Of a stretch of DNA of 24,591 bases, positions 1 through 9,444 are shown piece by piece; within the stretch, counting starts at the first letter, position 1, and every line of letters begins with the position of its first letter. The stretch spans positions 1 to 24,591 of the forward strand of contig CAXKVV010000010.1 in assembly GCA_964058805.1 (NCBI GenBank), given 5' to 3'. The translations under genes were made by a program, and so were the position numbers. The notes under the pieces are model-generated. The model ran no database searches. It was given only the letters and a program-made list of their open reading frames with translations, and had not been told where the DNA came from. The DNA is from Schoenoplectus triqueter. Taxonomy: Eukaryota; Streptophyta; Magnoliopsida; Poales; Cyperaceae.

Positions 1-611
1 CCTATTTTTCCCCGCAATTTGCACTCTTTTCTGGTTATAAAATAAAAAGAATTAGCGCCGTGTCAGTACTCAGTAGCTATCCAAATATAATTTTGTTTAA
101 GAAGAGATCATCTTTAGTTAAATTATATGACTTAAAATAATGGAATAATTTGATTTTATTATGATTAGCATGTAATCTGTAATATGTACTTGTGTGTACT
201 CTTTTATTTTTTAAAAATTATTATATCTAACACTAATTTTATCTATACTATATTATAAAAATTGTATAAATTTAATTTGTCCATTAATATTATTAGATAA
301 TGTGCAAACATCGAAATACATATATTTTAATTTACAATTGAGATTGATTTATTTTATAAAAAAATGGTTCATATTTAATAAGGTCCATTTAATTAAAAAT
401 AGTTGATATTAATTTATTTGATAGATAAATTCTTTTGTAGACTTCTCATTAATGCATGGTAAAAAAAATGGAGAGAAAATAATATTGGTCAAATTTGAAT
501 CGTTAATTTCTTTAAAAATATTGATTTGTATTGTTCGATTAGAGTGTTTCGGTCATTAAGAAAATATTAAAATAATGAATAAATTTAGTATATACGCTCT
601 TTATAATATAA
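1..611. other. AT-rich intergenic DNA, no gene seen
   Basis: This stretch is strongly AT-rich and I see no usable reading frame, splice-site pair or RNA gene in it. It ends at the A that precedes the CTAG terminus of the Helitron on the minus strand. Confidence 0.5.
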
Positions 612-1063
612 CTAGTATCTTGTCTGTGTGTTGTTACGGTGATATCTTTTAACAATATAAAAATTCATATCTTCATGTGAAAAGAAAGAAAATAAAAATG
701 AAGATAATTTAATAATTAATATAAATTTTAATCATGAATACATAATTAATGTAAAATAAATATAGAATTGAGAGGAAAGTTGACATTCATAATTTAAGGA
801 AAGTTAAAATTCATAATTGATGGCAATCTAAGAAAAAAAATAAAGTAGAGCAATTGTACTTCTAAATTATGTACCATTTTGTGTAACAATCAAAATTGAG
901 AAAAAAAATTATAACTTCAACACAAATTGGTCACAGAGATAGTAACGTTATTTGACAAATAATTTAATTCGATAATTGATATTAACTTTAAATATTTAAC
1001 AAAAAAATCTAGACTATTGCAGAATCAGAATATTTAAGTACTTAATAAAGAGGAGAGGAGAGA
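612..1063 (-). mobile_element. Non-autonomous Helitron, family B, copy B1
   Basis: Read on the minus strand the element begins with TC (1063-1062) after a host A (T at 1064 on the plus strand). It ends with CTAG (612-615) before a host T (A at 611). This is the Helitron rule of insertion between A and T. Just inside the 3' end lies a GC-containing hairpin region (about 625-645, plus-strand core TTGTTACGGTGATATC) that matches the same place in copies B2 and B3. The interior aligns by eye with B3 over nearly its whole length, for example the segments around 678-740 and 800-830. It is 452 bp, encodes no Rep/helicase and must have been mobilised in trans. The 5' end lies in a purine run, so it could shift by a few bases. 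Confidence 0.7.
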
Positions 1064-2535
1064 TAATGATAAAATAATACATTCATAGAGCTTTTAGCTG
1101 TCTAACTGCTACTGAAGTATTAGTTGCTATAATTGGCAAAAGAGAATCGCAAACGAAAGGACACATTTTATAAGAGAATTCCCTTTTAAGAAAGGTTTTA
1201 ATGCATTTCACCTAAGGCTAAAACAGATGCTCCTGCTTAATCATATCATATAATTAGCATTGCCATTTGCATAATAAATTAACCAATAAATCTTTTAAAT
1301 CACAATAGTTGGTCCAGGAGATATCATACATGAAAGATAATAAATCAATAAAATAATGTATCGAATAACAGTTTTGTAACCCAACGACCAACACACTTAT
1401 CCAACGCTTAAAATCTGCATCACTCGTTCTACAACTAAACAAGAATAAGTAAAATTTATGGCTCTTGATTTGATTTGATTAATACATCTAATCATTCGAT
1501 CTCTTGCTTTAATATTTATTTCTTGGCGCATTGTTGTCATTTCCCCCGTCTCTTGTGATCAGAAGATTTTATAATTCAAGATGGTTTAATTAAGGGAACC
1601 GAATCTACTCCAGCAAAGTTTATATATAAATTGGATCAATCATTGTTTAAAAAATATTTATAATTCAGATAAATCAGCTCAGTGAAATATTTTTTTTGTA
1701 TTATATATTTACGGATTTCAAAATATTTAAATTTAGAGTAAATATTTATTGAACTATAATTAATCTTACTCATCAGTTGATAGAAATTTATTGTCCACGT
1801 ATAAACAGCAGATTTGGTACCTTAATTAAGTATTTCCATCTTTTTTTTCTAGATAGCATCGTTCATTAATTGCTAGTGACTGCATATCTAAATGTACTCA
1901 TTCAAAAGATGGTTTCATTACTTATTAAATTTATCTATCGAGTTTTGCTATGATGCTTTTCTTATAAATAACATAATTTTACCCTTTAAACCAACAAAAT
2001 GCAAATTAATGCTAATATTCTTTCTATATTCGGAAAAGGGGACACCGTAACAAAAGTACAAAGCCCTTGTCAATCGCAGGCTAACCCCAACCAATATTAC
2101 GTTATAATATTAAGTCTAATTTACTAAAGAAAATAGAGTTAAGAAATATAAACAGTTATTTCAAAAATTAGAGCTATAACTCGAGATTTATTCCAACAAT
2201 ATAGTCGTCTAATAAATAATTAACAATATAAAATTAAAATATATTTAATAAAATTTCACATTAGAGAAAATTTAAATAATATCTTTAAATGCTAAGTAAT
2301 AATAATAATAAATAATATAATTAAATATATAATAATTTATAAATAATCATATAAAAAATTAAATTATTTTAAGAGTTAAGTTTCATCTTAAACATATTAC
2401 ACATGTTATTTTAAATGAGGAGAGAGAAACTATTTTATATGAATTTTTGGATTCAAGAAGGTGAAAATATTTAAATAAAATTAATATGAAAAAAATGTGA
2501 TATGCTTAAAAGTTTGAAATTTTAATTTTTTTTCT
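1064..2535. other. AT-rich intergenic DNA, no gene seen
   Basis: No splice-bounded exon, long frame or structured RNA is recognisable. The short frame near 1254-1442 has ordinary AT-rich composition and no recognisable motif. A few TAA/AAT microsatellite runs occur near 2298-2320. Confidence 0.4.
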
Positions 2536-2748
2536 TTATAAATTAAGAATTATTTGTTGATTGTGCCTTTTCCATATCGCTACTTCAAATCGCCGCCGAT
2601 ACCATTTCATTATAGAAAATCGAAGTGTACCAGAGAAATCATGAATAATAATTTCAGAGAAATATTCGTTCGTTCCATACTGTGCGATGAATTTGTGGCG
2701 ATCTCCTCTCACATACTTGGACTCCCATCTCCCTATAATGTAGTGCAC
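2536..2748 (-). other. Short open frame in a locally GC-richer patch, unrecognised
   Basis: This patch is less AT-rich than its surroundings and is open on both strands. The minus-strand frame reads without a stop for about 70 codons, rich in aromatic and charged residues, with a WYRRRFE stretch near residue 50. It has no ATG at its 5' end, so it would be an internal exon or a gene fragment. The plus-strand frame over the same bases is also open. I do not recognise either product. The patch ends where Helitron B2 begins, so it could be a remnant of an older gene or element. Coding status is doubtful. Confidence 0.15.
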
Positions 2749-2749
2749 A

Positions 2750-3144
2750 TTGGTCCCGTATAAGAAACGGAATTGTTCTGATTTTACAATTTTTTTATTA
2801 AATTTTTAGAACTAATATTAGTCATCGGATTGAGTTATTCACATTATTATTTATGACTAGTTATGTTGAAGTTATAATTTTCTCTTAATTTTAATTGTTA
2901 CACTAAATGCTGCATAATTTATGTGTATAATTGTGTTACTTTATTTTCTTTTTTTCTTAAATTTTAAATGTCAATTCTCCTTTCAATTCTGTATTTATTT
3001 TACATTAATTATGTATTTATGATTGAAATTTATATTACTTTACTAAATTATCTTCATTTTTATTTCATTTTCTTTTCAAATAAAGATATGAATTTTTATA
3101 TTTTTAAAAGACATCACCGTAGCAACGCACGGATAAGATGTTAA
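2750..3144 (+). mobile_element. Non-autonomous Helitron, family B, copy B2
   Basis: The reverse complement of this segment aligns by eye with B1 and B3 from the internal TTCTGATTTTAC near the 5' end to the 3' hairpin. The 3' end carries the hairpin-like CCGTAGCAACGCACGG (about 3117-3132), then 12 bases to the terminus, where the expected CTAG is TTAA (3141-3144) followed by T. The 5' end is placed by alignment only and is degraded, since no clean TC is seen. The element is plus-oriented, opposite to B1 and B3. No coding capacity. Confidence 0.6.
3117..3132 (+). other. Helitron 3' subterminal hairpin
   Basis: The 16 bases CCGTAGCAACGCACGG can pair CCGT with ACGG around an 8-base loop. A short GC-rich stem about 10-12 bases before the terminus is the canonical Helitron 3' termination signal. 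The same block recurs in the family-A elements as GCAACGCGCGG. Confidence 0.55.
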
Positions 3145-3394
3145 TATATTATTATATTCTTAAATAAATTTGCAGTGCATATTTTTGTACATAAATCTTT
3201 TATTTTTCATTTCGCTCAATTATTTTTGGCTTCTGAAAATAGAATTAATGATGTCCATTCTCAAACCGTTATAGGTTTTATGCTCCACCAATAATGTTAT
3301 ATTTATTACTTGCCAACTATTATAAATTGATGCTTGTTATTGGATAACTGTTGGTCCCCGACAAAACCGTTCGCTAATTATTATTGATCATAAA

Positions 3395-3785
3395 AAGTGG
3401 CGGAATTTAAACATAAAACATGACTTAATTTTTTGAGACGTTCTGTCTCGGATCAAATCTTTTTTGCACAAAAATAAATTTCAATTCATCACCACTTTTC
3501 ATTGTGAAAAGGACGAAATAATTATTCTCTTTGAACATGCGCTATGTTATCTACGCCGTCTGATTCATAAAAAAAGAACGGATCCTATTCAATCTAATCC
3601 ATTGCAGAATTTGTCTAATTTTTTTATATATTTTATACGCTATATCTTAAAATTTAAGGAATTAAAATAGAAAATTTATCATAATTATATTATAAAATAT
3701 CATAAATTTTTGGCAAACATATTAATTTGCAAAATTTTTTTAGAGGGTCGCGGCCCCTCCCAATCTCCATTAAGATACGTCCTTG
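3395..3785. mobile_element. hAT-type MITE, about 391 bp
   Basis: The left end reads AAGTGGCGGAATTTA, a one-base variant of the common plant terminus CAGTGGCGGA. The right end read on the opposite strand is CAAGGACGTATCTTAATGG, a diverged partner. The flanking 8-mers are ATCATAAA (3387-3394) and ATCATGAA (3786-3793), seven of eight matching, the size expected for hAT target duplications. The GC-rich block GAGGGTCGCGGCCCCTCCC near 3743-3761 is typical of the right part of this repeat class. No transposase frame is present. The short frame at 3464-3670 lies inside and has no recognisable motif. Confidence 0.6.
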
Positions 3786-4377
3786 ATCATGAATGAAGAT
3801 TAGTTAGATTAGTAAAGACTAACGAGTGCAGACAGCCCTACAATCCTTTCTAACCCGATAAATATATATAGTAAATAATTATTAAATTAATTATAATTTA
3901 TTTATAATTATTTTGATACATATTTTAAAATAAAATCTTAAACTATATGAAATTGAATTAAAATTTCTAAGAATATTCCCTCCATTATATATATATATAT
4001 ATTAATTGATAATTAAGTTATTTAAAAATATATAAAAATAATTAATAAATATATAATCATTTTATTCAGGTCGTTTCGTATCCACCATAACCCAATCAAG
4101 TCGGATCAAGTCAACGAAATTTGACCATAATCAGATAAGGCTGAGTCAGATTGAATAAAAAAATATTGACGACATGACCATTGACACCCATTAGTGTATC
4201 AAATAAATTCAATTTCTTCATTATAGGAATTATTAACTATCACAAGGAGCTTAACAAACTGTCAGCATAAGTATAAATGTCGTGGTAATAAAATTGTTAG
4301 CATATTTAACTTAATACTTTTCAAGTAACTAGTCAAAATAAAATTAAATAGCAGCACGACCAATTTAATCGATGATT
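3786..4377. other. AT-rich intergenic DNA with a TA microsatellite
   Basis: The only simple feature is a (TA)n run at 3986-4002. No gene or recognisable element end was seen. Confidence 0.4.
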
Positions 4378-4599
4378 CAGGGACAGATTCAGACTTTGTT
4401 TCGAGGGGATAAAAATTAGATTTTTTTTCCAGAGGGAAAAATAAGTATATTTTCTATTTTTTAATATATATATCTATATCTACATCTATACTATTATATA
4501 AAGCAACTAAGGATAATTCATTTTTTTTGTCATGGTAAATTTTTTAATTGACTAAAATACCCTCAATCAAACAGTCGGCGTTAATTTTAATTGATCTGA

Positions 4600-4830
4600 T
4601 GGGAATAATCATGTCTGTTAGTCTGCACTCCTCTCCATTTCCTTCTCAACGGAAAAACACATTCGCTCTGAAACCTAATCGCTCTGCGCCGCTTCTCTCT
4701 CTCGATCGTTTCCTCCTACTTACTTTTTTCACCACTCTTTATACTGCTGCCATATTATAATCTCTCACTCGTCCAGCCATGCTCTTTCCATCGCCACACC
4801 CCTCTCTGTCGCCACCCATCAATTATGGGA
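4600..4830 (+). other. Pyrimidine-rich GC-raised segment inside Helitron A1
   Basis: This part is richer in C and G than the rest of the Helitron, with CTCTCTCTCTCGATCG-like runs. It resembles a plant 5' leader or promoter-proximal region. A shorter related stretch (CCCCTCTTTCTCTCCATTTC, 16899-16918) occurs at the same relative place in copy A2, so part of it belongs to the family. The short frames over it have no recognisable motif. Confidence 0.25.
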
Positions 4831-5229
4831 AAGTCACTCTTTCTTTCTTGTTGGGCCATCCTTAATAGAAAGACAAGCAATTGAACCAAGAGGTCGGAGG
4901 TCGGGAGAGAGACGAAGTGAATCATCGAGTGTTTTTAGGTGATGAAAATGCGAAGGAGATAGAAACCTTCACACGGCATCGATCGATCGACTCAAAATTG
5001 ATACTAATTATATTATATGGGTGTCCAGTATTTGGCACACCATTGGACTTATTGAGTATTAAATTCTAGCTTGTATAAAGGTTCATTCGATTTAGGAGTT
5101 ATTTAAATTCTAATTTGTACAAAGAGATTAATTAGTATGTAAGCACCAATAAATCGAAATTAAAAGAACTACCCGTTAAAAAATAGAATTAATTCATTTG
5201 ATATAAGCCGAGAAGTATTTTTGGAATCC

Positions 5230-5238
5230 ATCAAAACC
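5230..5238. repeat. Target duplication, left copy (9 bp)
   Basis: ATCAAAACC, identical to 5393-5401 on the other side of the foldback element. Confidence 0.7.
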
Positions 5239-5392
5239 GGAACCAGATCAGCTGTCGCGCAGCATGTGGTCCGTTCGATCACTTCGAGATTCGTGCTAAT
5301 TGGAATCTTAAAGTATTAACTTGAATCTCAAAGTGATCGAACGGACCACGTACTGCGCCGCACCGTGCCGCGTGACAGTGAATCTAGGTCCC
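5239..5392. mobile_element. Mutator-like foldback MITE (154 bp) with perfect 9-bp duplication
   Basis: Inverted ends read GGAACCAGATCAGCTGTC on the left and GGGACCTAGATTCACTGTC on the right (opposite strand). Inward, the arms continue as one long hairpin: the left arm GTGGTCCGTTCGATCACTT (from 5266) has an exact partner on the right (to 5349). The apex is a short AT-rich loop near 5302-5313. Immediately outside both ends is the identical 9-mer ATCAAAACC (5230-5238 and 5393-5401). A 9-bp duplication with long inverted arms fits Mutator-like elements. It lies inside Helitron A1, so it either inserted after the Helitron or travelled with it. Confidence 0.75.
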
Positions 5393-5401
5393 ATCAAAAC
5401 C
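5393..5401. repeat. Target duplication, right copy (9 bp)
   Basis: ATCAAAACC, identical to 5230-5238. Confidence 0.7.
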
Positions 5402-5866
5402 TGGTACAAATTGCGTTAGGTACAAGAGGTAATACCAGCATTTGGCCTTGTTATAATTAAGGGCATGAGGTTAGCTAAAACACAGACAAATGAGAGTTAC
5501 ACTTCCATCTCATTTCTTTTTCTATTATTTTTTCTATTTTTATTTTTGTGTTTTTTATCTTTGATAGGCAGCTGATGAATTAATTCATTAATTGCTACTT
5601 ATTTATATTTTCGTACCTTAAAAAGTAGTCATCCGCCCCTTAATTTCATTTCCTTTTGGCACCACTTTTTTCTTTTTTTTTGCTTTATTTTGAATTAATG
5701 TGTTCCGATTTTCTTTTTATGGAATGATTATGCATTCATTTTTTCTCCTTTATACATCTTACAGACGAGGAAAATAAAATAAAACTGGATTTTTTTTTTT
5801 CAATTTTTAAATAATTCGAAATAGTTCTAATTCTTCATATTAAATTTTGTTCTGTAATTGTTTCAG

Positions 5867-5926
5867 GGGCCAAGCAATACCAAGGAGCATATTGACATGG
5901 ATTTGCTTCTGCATAAAACTGCCAAG
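5867..5926 (+). pseudogene. Candidate captured host exon in Helitron A1
   Basis: A 60-base open segment is bounded by a pyrimidine-containing acceptor (TAATTGTTTCAG) and an AAG/GT donor. It encodes 20 codons in one phase, beginning GPSNTKEH and ending LLLHKTAK, with no stop. Local base composition is clearly more GC-rich than the AT-rich DNA around it, as expected for an exon in a plant intron context. I do not recognise the parent gene. Helitrons are known to pick up host gene pieces including introns, and this segment lies inside a well-bounded Helitron. It is a fragment, not a functional gene. Confidence 0.4.
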
Positions 5927-6076
5927 GTTCTTATTTCAATTACTTTACCAAAAAGATTGTTTGATTTTAAGTATCCAATTATTTCAATTATTTAGAGAGG
6001 TATTTTGAAAAAAATTTTGGTTAATTGATTATGCAATTAGGAGCCTTGGTATTGAAAAGTTAAAAATAATTTGCAG

Positions 6077-6088
6077 ATATTTGGAAAG
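6077..6088 (+). pseudogene. Possible captured micro-exon (12 bases)
   Basis: ATATTTGGAAAG lies between an acceptor-like TTTGCAG and a donor-like GTAAAG, about 150 bases after the 5867-5926 segment. Twelve bases keep the reading phase and would add IFGK. So short a segment could easily be chance. It is listed because both flanking signals are good and the phase agrees. Confidence 0.15.
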
Positions 6089-6673
6089 GTAAAGATTTAA
6101 TTAAAAATTTGTTATCAATTAACCGAAATAATATAATATTATATCTTTTCTAATAATTGATAGAGATTTTTTGATCATATTGATTTTCATAGTAATTATT
6201 TTCTAAATTTATTTCTCTTATTATGTGATCTTCTATAATAATTATTTCCTTTTAATTATTCTCTTTTTTATTTTATCTTTTATAGAAGTTCTCTCTGATG
6301 GTATATATCATAATTTCAGATTTAAATGCATATGCAAATATTAAATATGAAGATGACAATCATGTTACATATTTTTTTACGAAAAAAAATAGTTTGCTCA
6401 TTGATAAGTATTTTGTATTAATGATATGACATACATCATTTGTATAACTAAAAGATGAAAAAAATACATCATAAATTGATTATCATAGTTGTATAAAGAC
6501 AGAGAAAAAAATCAGAAATAAATTTAATTTTTTTCTCTTAAAAATATTAATCATGTCTTCCATCAAGATATTTTAAAAGATGTACGAGATGCGAGCAAAT
6601 TTTTTTCTAATATAAAAATATTCAGTTGTCAAAATAACCTATTATTTTTTTAATGTTTCTAAACAAAAATGTT

Positions 6674-6701
6674 CGTAGCAACGCGCGGATATGTAGCTAG
6701 T
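6674..6701 (+). other. Helitron A1 3' terminus
   Basis: GTAGCAACGCGCGG is followed by ATATGTAGCTAG and a host T at 6701. The stem is weakened compared with copy A2, but the spacing from the GC-rich core to CTAG is the usual 10-12 bases. Confidence 0.6.
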
Positions 6702-6771
6702 ATTATAAGAGTATTCATACAAAAAATTATAGGGAGCAGTTGCCCTTTGGTTTCAGTTACATCCGCCCCTG

Positions 6772-7678
6772 TAATGATCTATAGCACTATATGAGACGAA
6801 CCAAAAACATTTTCTTTTTTTTCTTCAAAATACAGCAACTTTTTTTTTCGTTTTTCTTTAAGAACAAGTCATTTAATTTATATATAAAAAAGAAATCAGA
6901 GCTTCAACGCGCTTTTATATGCTAAATATGATATGAATCTTCACAACAGAAATATGTGAAGAAGTTCTATTAACTAGTATAAATTACGGAATTAGTTTTG
7001 TCGGCAGCAGAGACCCTGAGATTATTATACACTCCATAAACCAAATTGGCTTATTTGAAGTTGTATGATTTGTGTCAAAGAGTATATAATTCCTTTCCCA
7101 TGAACCATGACATGCACATATCTCGGACTTGCGGGTGATTGTATGCAATGCCTGCATGTTGGTTAGCTAAGTTCGTGATTCGGAAAATGTTCGGCGAGGT
7201 CAAAAATTTGACGTTCGGAAATAGTTTGTTTTATATAATATTAATAATATATTAAAAATATAAATTTTCATTTAAAATAATATATAATATATTTTTTGCC
7301 GAATAATTCGCAAATAAATTTTTTTATTGATAAAAAAACACATTGTATATTAAACTGACGAATTATTCATAAAACATCCAGATATGGATGAAAAACAAAT
7401 TATTCATGGATTTTGTCACTATGTTGGTTAGTGGGTACCACCATCTCTGGTAGAGTATTGGTACTATTCCAAAAAATTTACTCTTTACGTGAAAATGTCT
7501 CTGAAAGCTTAAGAATTAAGATAAAGAATCTCAATTTTATTTGGGATTTGGAAAAGCATTATTTACTTTGATTAATTATCGGACTCCGTGATCACTTTCA
7601 GTTTTTAGCAAATTAAGATGATAATTCTGCATTGTTGGAGTAGCTATATGCAATAACCATCTAAAACCAAAAACGGTA
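6772..7678. other. Intergenic DNA, no gene seen
   Basis: AT-rich, with a slightly GC-richer patch at 7000-7200 that holds no convincing exon. A 6-bp stem (CTTCAC/GTGAAG, 6938-6960) followed by ACTAGT looks superficially like a Helitron end, but no partner 5' end was found. Confidence 0.35.
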
Positions 7679-7736
7679 ATATCATATTTCTATCTCTACT
7701 TTCTATAATATCATATCTCTATCTCTACTTTTTATT
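7679..7736 (+). repeat. 29-bp tandem duplication across the 5' junction of Helitron B4
   Basis: Two adjacent 29-base units (7679-7707 and 7708-7736) share ATATCATAT and CTATCTCTACTTT. Each unit contains about 14 bases of host flank plus the first 15 or so bases of the Helitron terminus (TCTCTACTTT). The second unit is continuous with the element. A duplication of similar layout sits at the 5' end of copy B3. Confidence 0.6.
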
Positions 7737-8155
7737 AAACGTATAAGTGTCATGGTTTTACAATGGTCGGGATTAATTAAAATTTATTGATTAATTTTTA
7801 AAGAGAATATAAGTCATTAGATATATTAGAGATTTTTTGTGATGTGATAAGTTATAATAAAAATATTAAAGTCTTTGTTAAATTCATAACATATCAGTTA
7901 CATTAAAAGTTATACAATTGGTGATATCTATTTTTTTAAAAGACATCATTTTGCTTAAGAATTTAAAAAGTTTTAAATTTAATTATATATTTTAGAAAAA
8001 CTGTAATTAATGCATAAAAATAATTAATAATTATAATTATCTTTTACTTTGTTTGTTATCATATTTTGTATTAAAATAGAATGATATTTTTATATTTTTT
8101 ATATAAAAATTATAATATAAAAATCATTCACAGTAAAATATAGATAATATACTAG
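7722..8155 (+). mobile_element. Degraded non-autonomous Helitron, family B, copy B4
   Basis: It begins TCTCTACTTTTTATTAAACG after a host A (7721). That aligns with the B3 terminus TCTCTACTCCATATTAAG and continues into matching GTAAGTGT and TTTTAC blocks. It ends ATATACTAG before a host T (8156). The 3' subterminal hairpin is eroded: CATTCACAGT stands where the intact copies have CATCACCGT. The interior aligns weakly with B2, for example AATATAAGTCATTAGATAT against AATATTAGTCATCGGATTG. It appears to be the oldest copy of the family here. Confidence 0.55.
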
Positions 8156-8385
8156 TTACCAATCATAAAATATTTTTGGAATTGAAATCGATTAAATCAA
8201 ACGCCGTAATAAAGTTATTAGTATGACAATTAAGATACTTTCCTGTCATTCTAGTTTAACTGAATTAAATTAATTTTCTTTTTCTTGGTTGTGTAAAATA
8301 AACCGATCAACTGAAAAAGAAATAAACACATGGCAAATCTAATTTAATAATAATAATAAACGCAAGTCAAAGAAATAAACACAAG
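8156..8385. other. Intergenic, with TAA microsatellite
   Basis: Contains an (ATA)n run at about 8346-8358. It would be the 3' side of the minus-strand frame at 8386-8601. No polyadenylation signal stands out from the AT-rich background. Confidence 0.3.
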
Positions 8386-8601
8386 TCAAATATTATTGTT
8401 GTTGTTGTAAGTTGATACACAAAGTGCAAATAAATAAAAAAACAATTTTTCACTCGATACGGATTTTCGATCAATAACCAAGACATACCAAACAATAACA
8501 AAACCAAGCACAAGAACAGCAGCCCCGGCTAAGCACACAACACACACTGCCGGAGAAAAAGAAAAGGAATCTGAGTTCAAATTCGTGTCTTGCTCTGTCA
8601 T
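8386..8601 (-). CDS. Candidate small single-pass membrane protein (71 aa), function unknown
   Basis: The frame begins with a true ATG (8601-8599) and encodes 71 residues. The N-terminus is hydrophilic and acidic/Ser-rich (residues 1-15). A strong hydrophobic segment of about 26 residues follows (roughly 17-43, rich in V, L, A, G with two Cys, ending GFVIVWYVLVID). Then come a short basic stretch and a second hydrophobic patch (about 53-63). The tail is a run of Asn from a TTG/CAA microsatellite. Codons in the first 45 residues are less AT-biased than the neighbourhood. Upstream on the same strand is a long CT-rich leader (about 8680-8730), typical of plant 5'UTRs. A donor-like GTATCG after residue 46 means the last third may be intron and the gene may continue elsewhere. 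I do not recognise the family. Confidence 0.4.
   Translation of the reverse strand: MTEQDTNLNSDSFSFSPAVCVVCLAGAAVLVLGFVIVWYVLVIDRKSVSSEKLFFYLFALCVSTYNNNNNI
8391..8409. repeat. TTG microsatellite
   Basis: A short (TTG)n run that encodes the Asn tract at the C-terminus of the minus-strand frame. Confidence 0.6.
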
Positions 8602-9104
8602 GCCTTATTGTTTGCTGTATCAATTCGTTATCATCCTTTGGTACATATATTAATCTTATTCATGCTTGATCTTGTCTGTTTGCTCTCTCACAGTCGGTGT
8701 AGGGAAGAGGAGGGGAGGAGAAAGAAAAATAAAAAATTATTAGCTTCATGATTCAATGAAGTGGAGAGGATGGGGAAATTTCACACCTCTACCTCTCGAA
8801 TAAATTATTTTTATCCCTCAAATTGAAATACTTGTCAATCCTTCCCTTCTATTTCCACCCCCTTCCCTTCCGTCACAATTTATTTGTGGAGCATAGTGTA
8901 AGGTTTGAGTAGTGTCAATAGCTAAATTATTTTTTTTTTGAGAAAAAAATAAGAATTTAATTTTTAAATTTTATTTTGCATTTATGGAGACTTGAACATG
9001 ATTTATTAGAGGTTATTCTAGTTAGTTACCACTTGAACTATTAGATCATTTACAACAGATAAATTAAAATTATTACTGCTCAAAAGTATAAATATGTGAT
9101 AAGG
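8602..9104. other. Upstream region of the minus-strand frame; purine/pyrimidine tracts
   Basis: On the minus strand this is the presumed leader and promoter of the 71-codon frame. Strongly strand-asymmetric tracts occur at 8700-8730 (purine-rich on plus) and 8838-8875 (pyrimidine-rich on plus). No clear TATA box is seen. The rest (8930-9104) is AT-rich and featureless. Confidence 0.25.
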
Positions 9105-9203
9105 TTGTGTTCCTAAAAACTCAATTATCTTAACCCAATTGCTTAGACCTAAAACGCTCACTAGGCCCTATAAGGCATATCTCATGCAATGTTCATATCA
9201 AAT

Positions 9204-9238
9204 AGTTCTCGAGCTAGACATTACTGTGCTCGAGAACT
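9204..9238. repeat. Perfect 11-bp inverted repeat (hairpin)
   Basis: AGTTCTCGAGC (9204-9214) pairs with GCTCGAGAACT (9228-9238) around a 13-base loop. Confidence 0.7.
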
Positions 9239-9283
9239 ACCCGATACTCACATCGAGTATAGTCATTCTCATAACCGTACATA

Positions 9284-9405
9284 ATCATGTGCAGCGGTTA
9301 TAATCAGATATGACCACGTGCAACAGTTATAATCAGATATGACCACATGCAGCGGTTATAACCATACAGGATCATGTACAATGCACGATCATATGCAGTA
9401 GTGAA
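9284..9405 (+). repeat. 29-bp tandem repeat array
   Basis: Units start at 9284, 9313 and 9342 with exact 29-base spacing. Truncated units at 9371 and 9388 share ATCATRTGCA/ATCATGTACA. Each unit carries a CANNTG-type core (CATGTG, CACGTG, CACATG), then GCARCRGTTATAA. These are possible bHLH/bZIP-type sites, and repeated enhancer-like motifs upstream of a TATA box are common in LTR U3 regions. Confidence 0.7.
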
Positions 9406-9444
9406 CACATAACTGCACACCATGATCTTCACGACCCCCTCTCT

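Larger units (their letters stand above)
4485..6700 (+). mobile_element. Non-autonomous Helitron, family A, copy A1 (2216 bp)
   Basis: It starts TCTATACTATTATATAAAGC after a host A (4484) and ends GTAGCTAG before a host T (6701). Both ends match copy A2 (16756-17225). At the 5' side the shared blocks are the first 20 bases and a TTTTTTGTCATNGTAAATTTTT stretch. At the 3' side they share GCAACGCGCGG (6678-6688), the hairpin region, followed by GTATATAGCTAG or its variant. No Rep/helicase frame is present. Inside are a pyrimidine-rich, 5'UTR-like stretch (about 4600-4830), a nested Mutator-like foldback (5239-5392) and short exon-like segments (5867-5926, 6077-6088). The element sits inside a hAT MITE and is therefore younger than it. 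Confidence 0.8.
4378..6771. mobile_element. hAT-type MITE split by a Helitron
   Basis: The left end reads CAGGGACAGATTCAG and the right end, on the opposite strand, reads CAGGGGCGGATGTAACTG. These are inverted termini of the CAGNGGCGGAT class used by plant hAT MITEs. Removing the Helitron at 4485-6700 leaves only about 178 bp of MITE: 4378-4484 plus 6701-6771. Flanking 8-mers are CGATGATT and TAATGATC, matching at five of eight positions, with all three differences being transitions. That is what an old, decayed target duplication would look like. The short retained arms carry the GAGGGGATAAAA and AGGGAGCAGTTGCCC blocks typical of this repeat. Confidence 0.6.

Noticed and set aside
6938..6977. 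Stem CTTCAC/GTGAAG followed by ACTAGT, resembling a Helitron 3' end
   Set aside because: The stem is not GC-rich, no matching TC 5' end was found and it has no similarity to families A or B.
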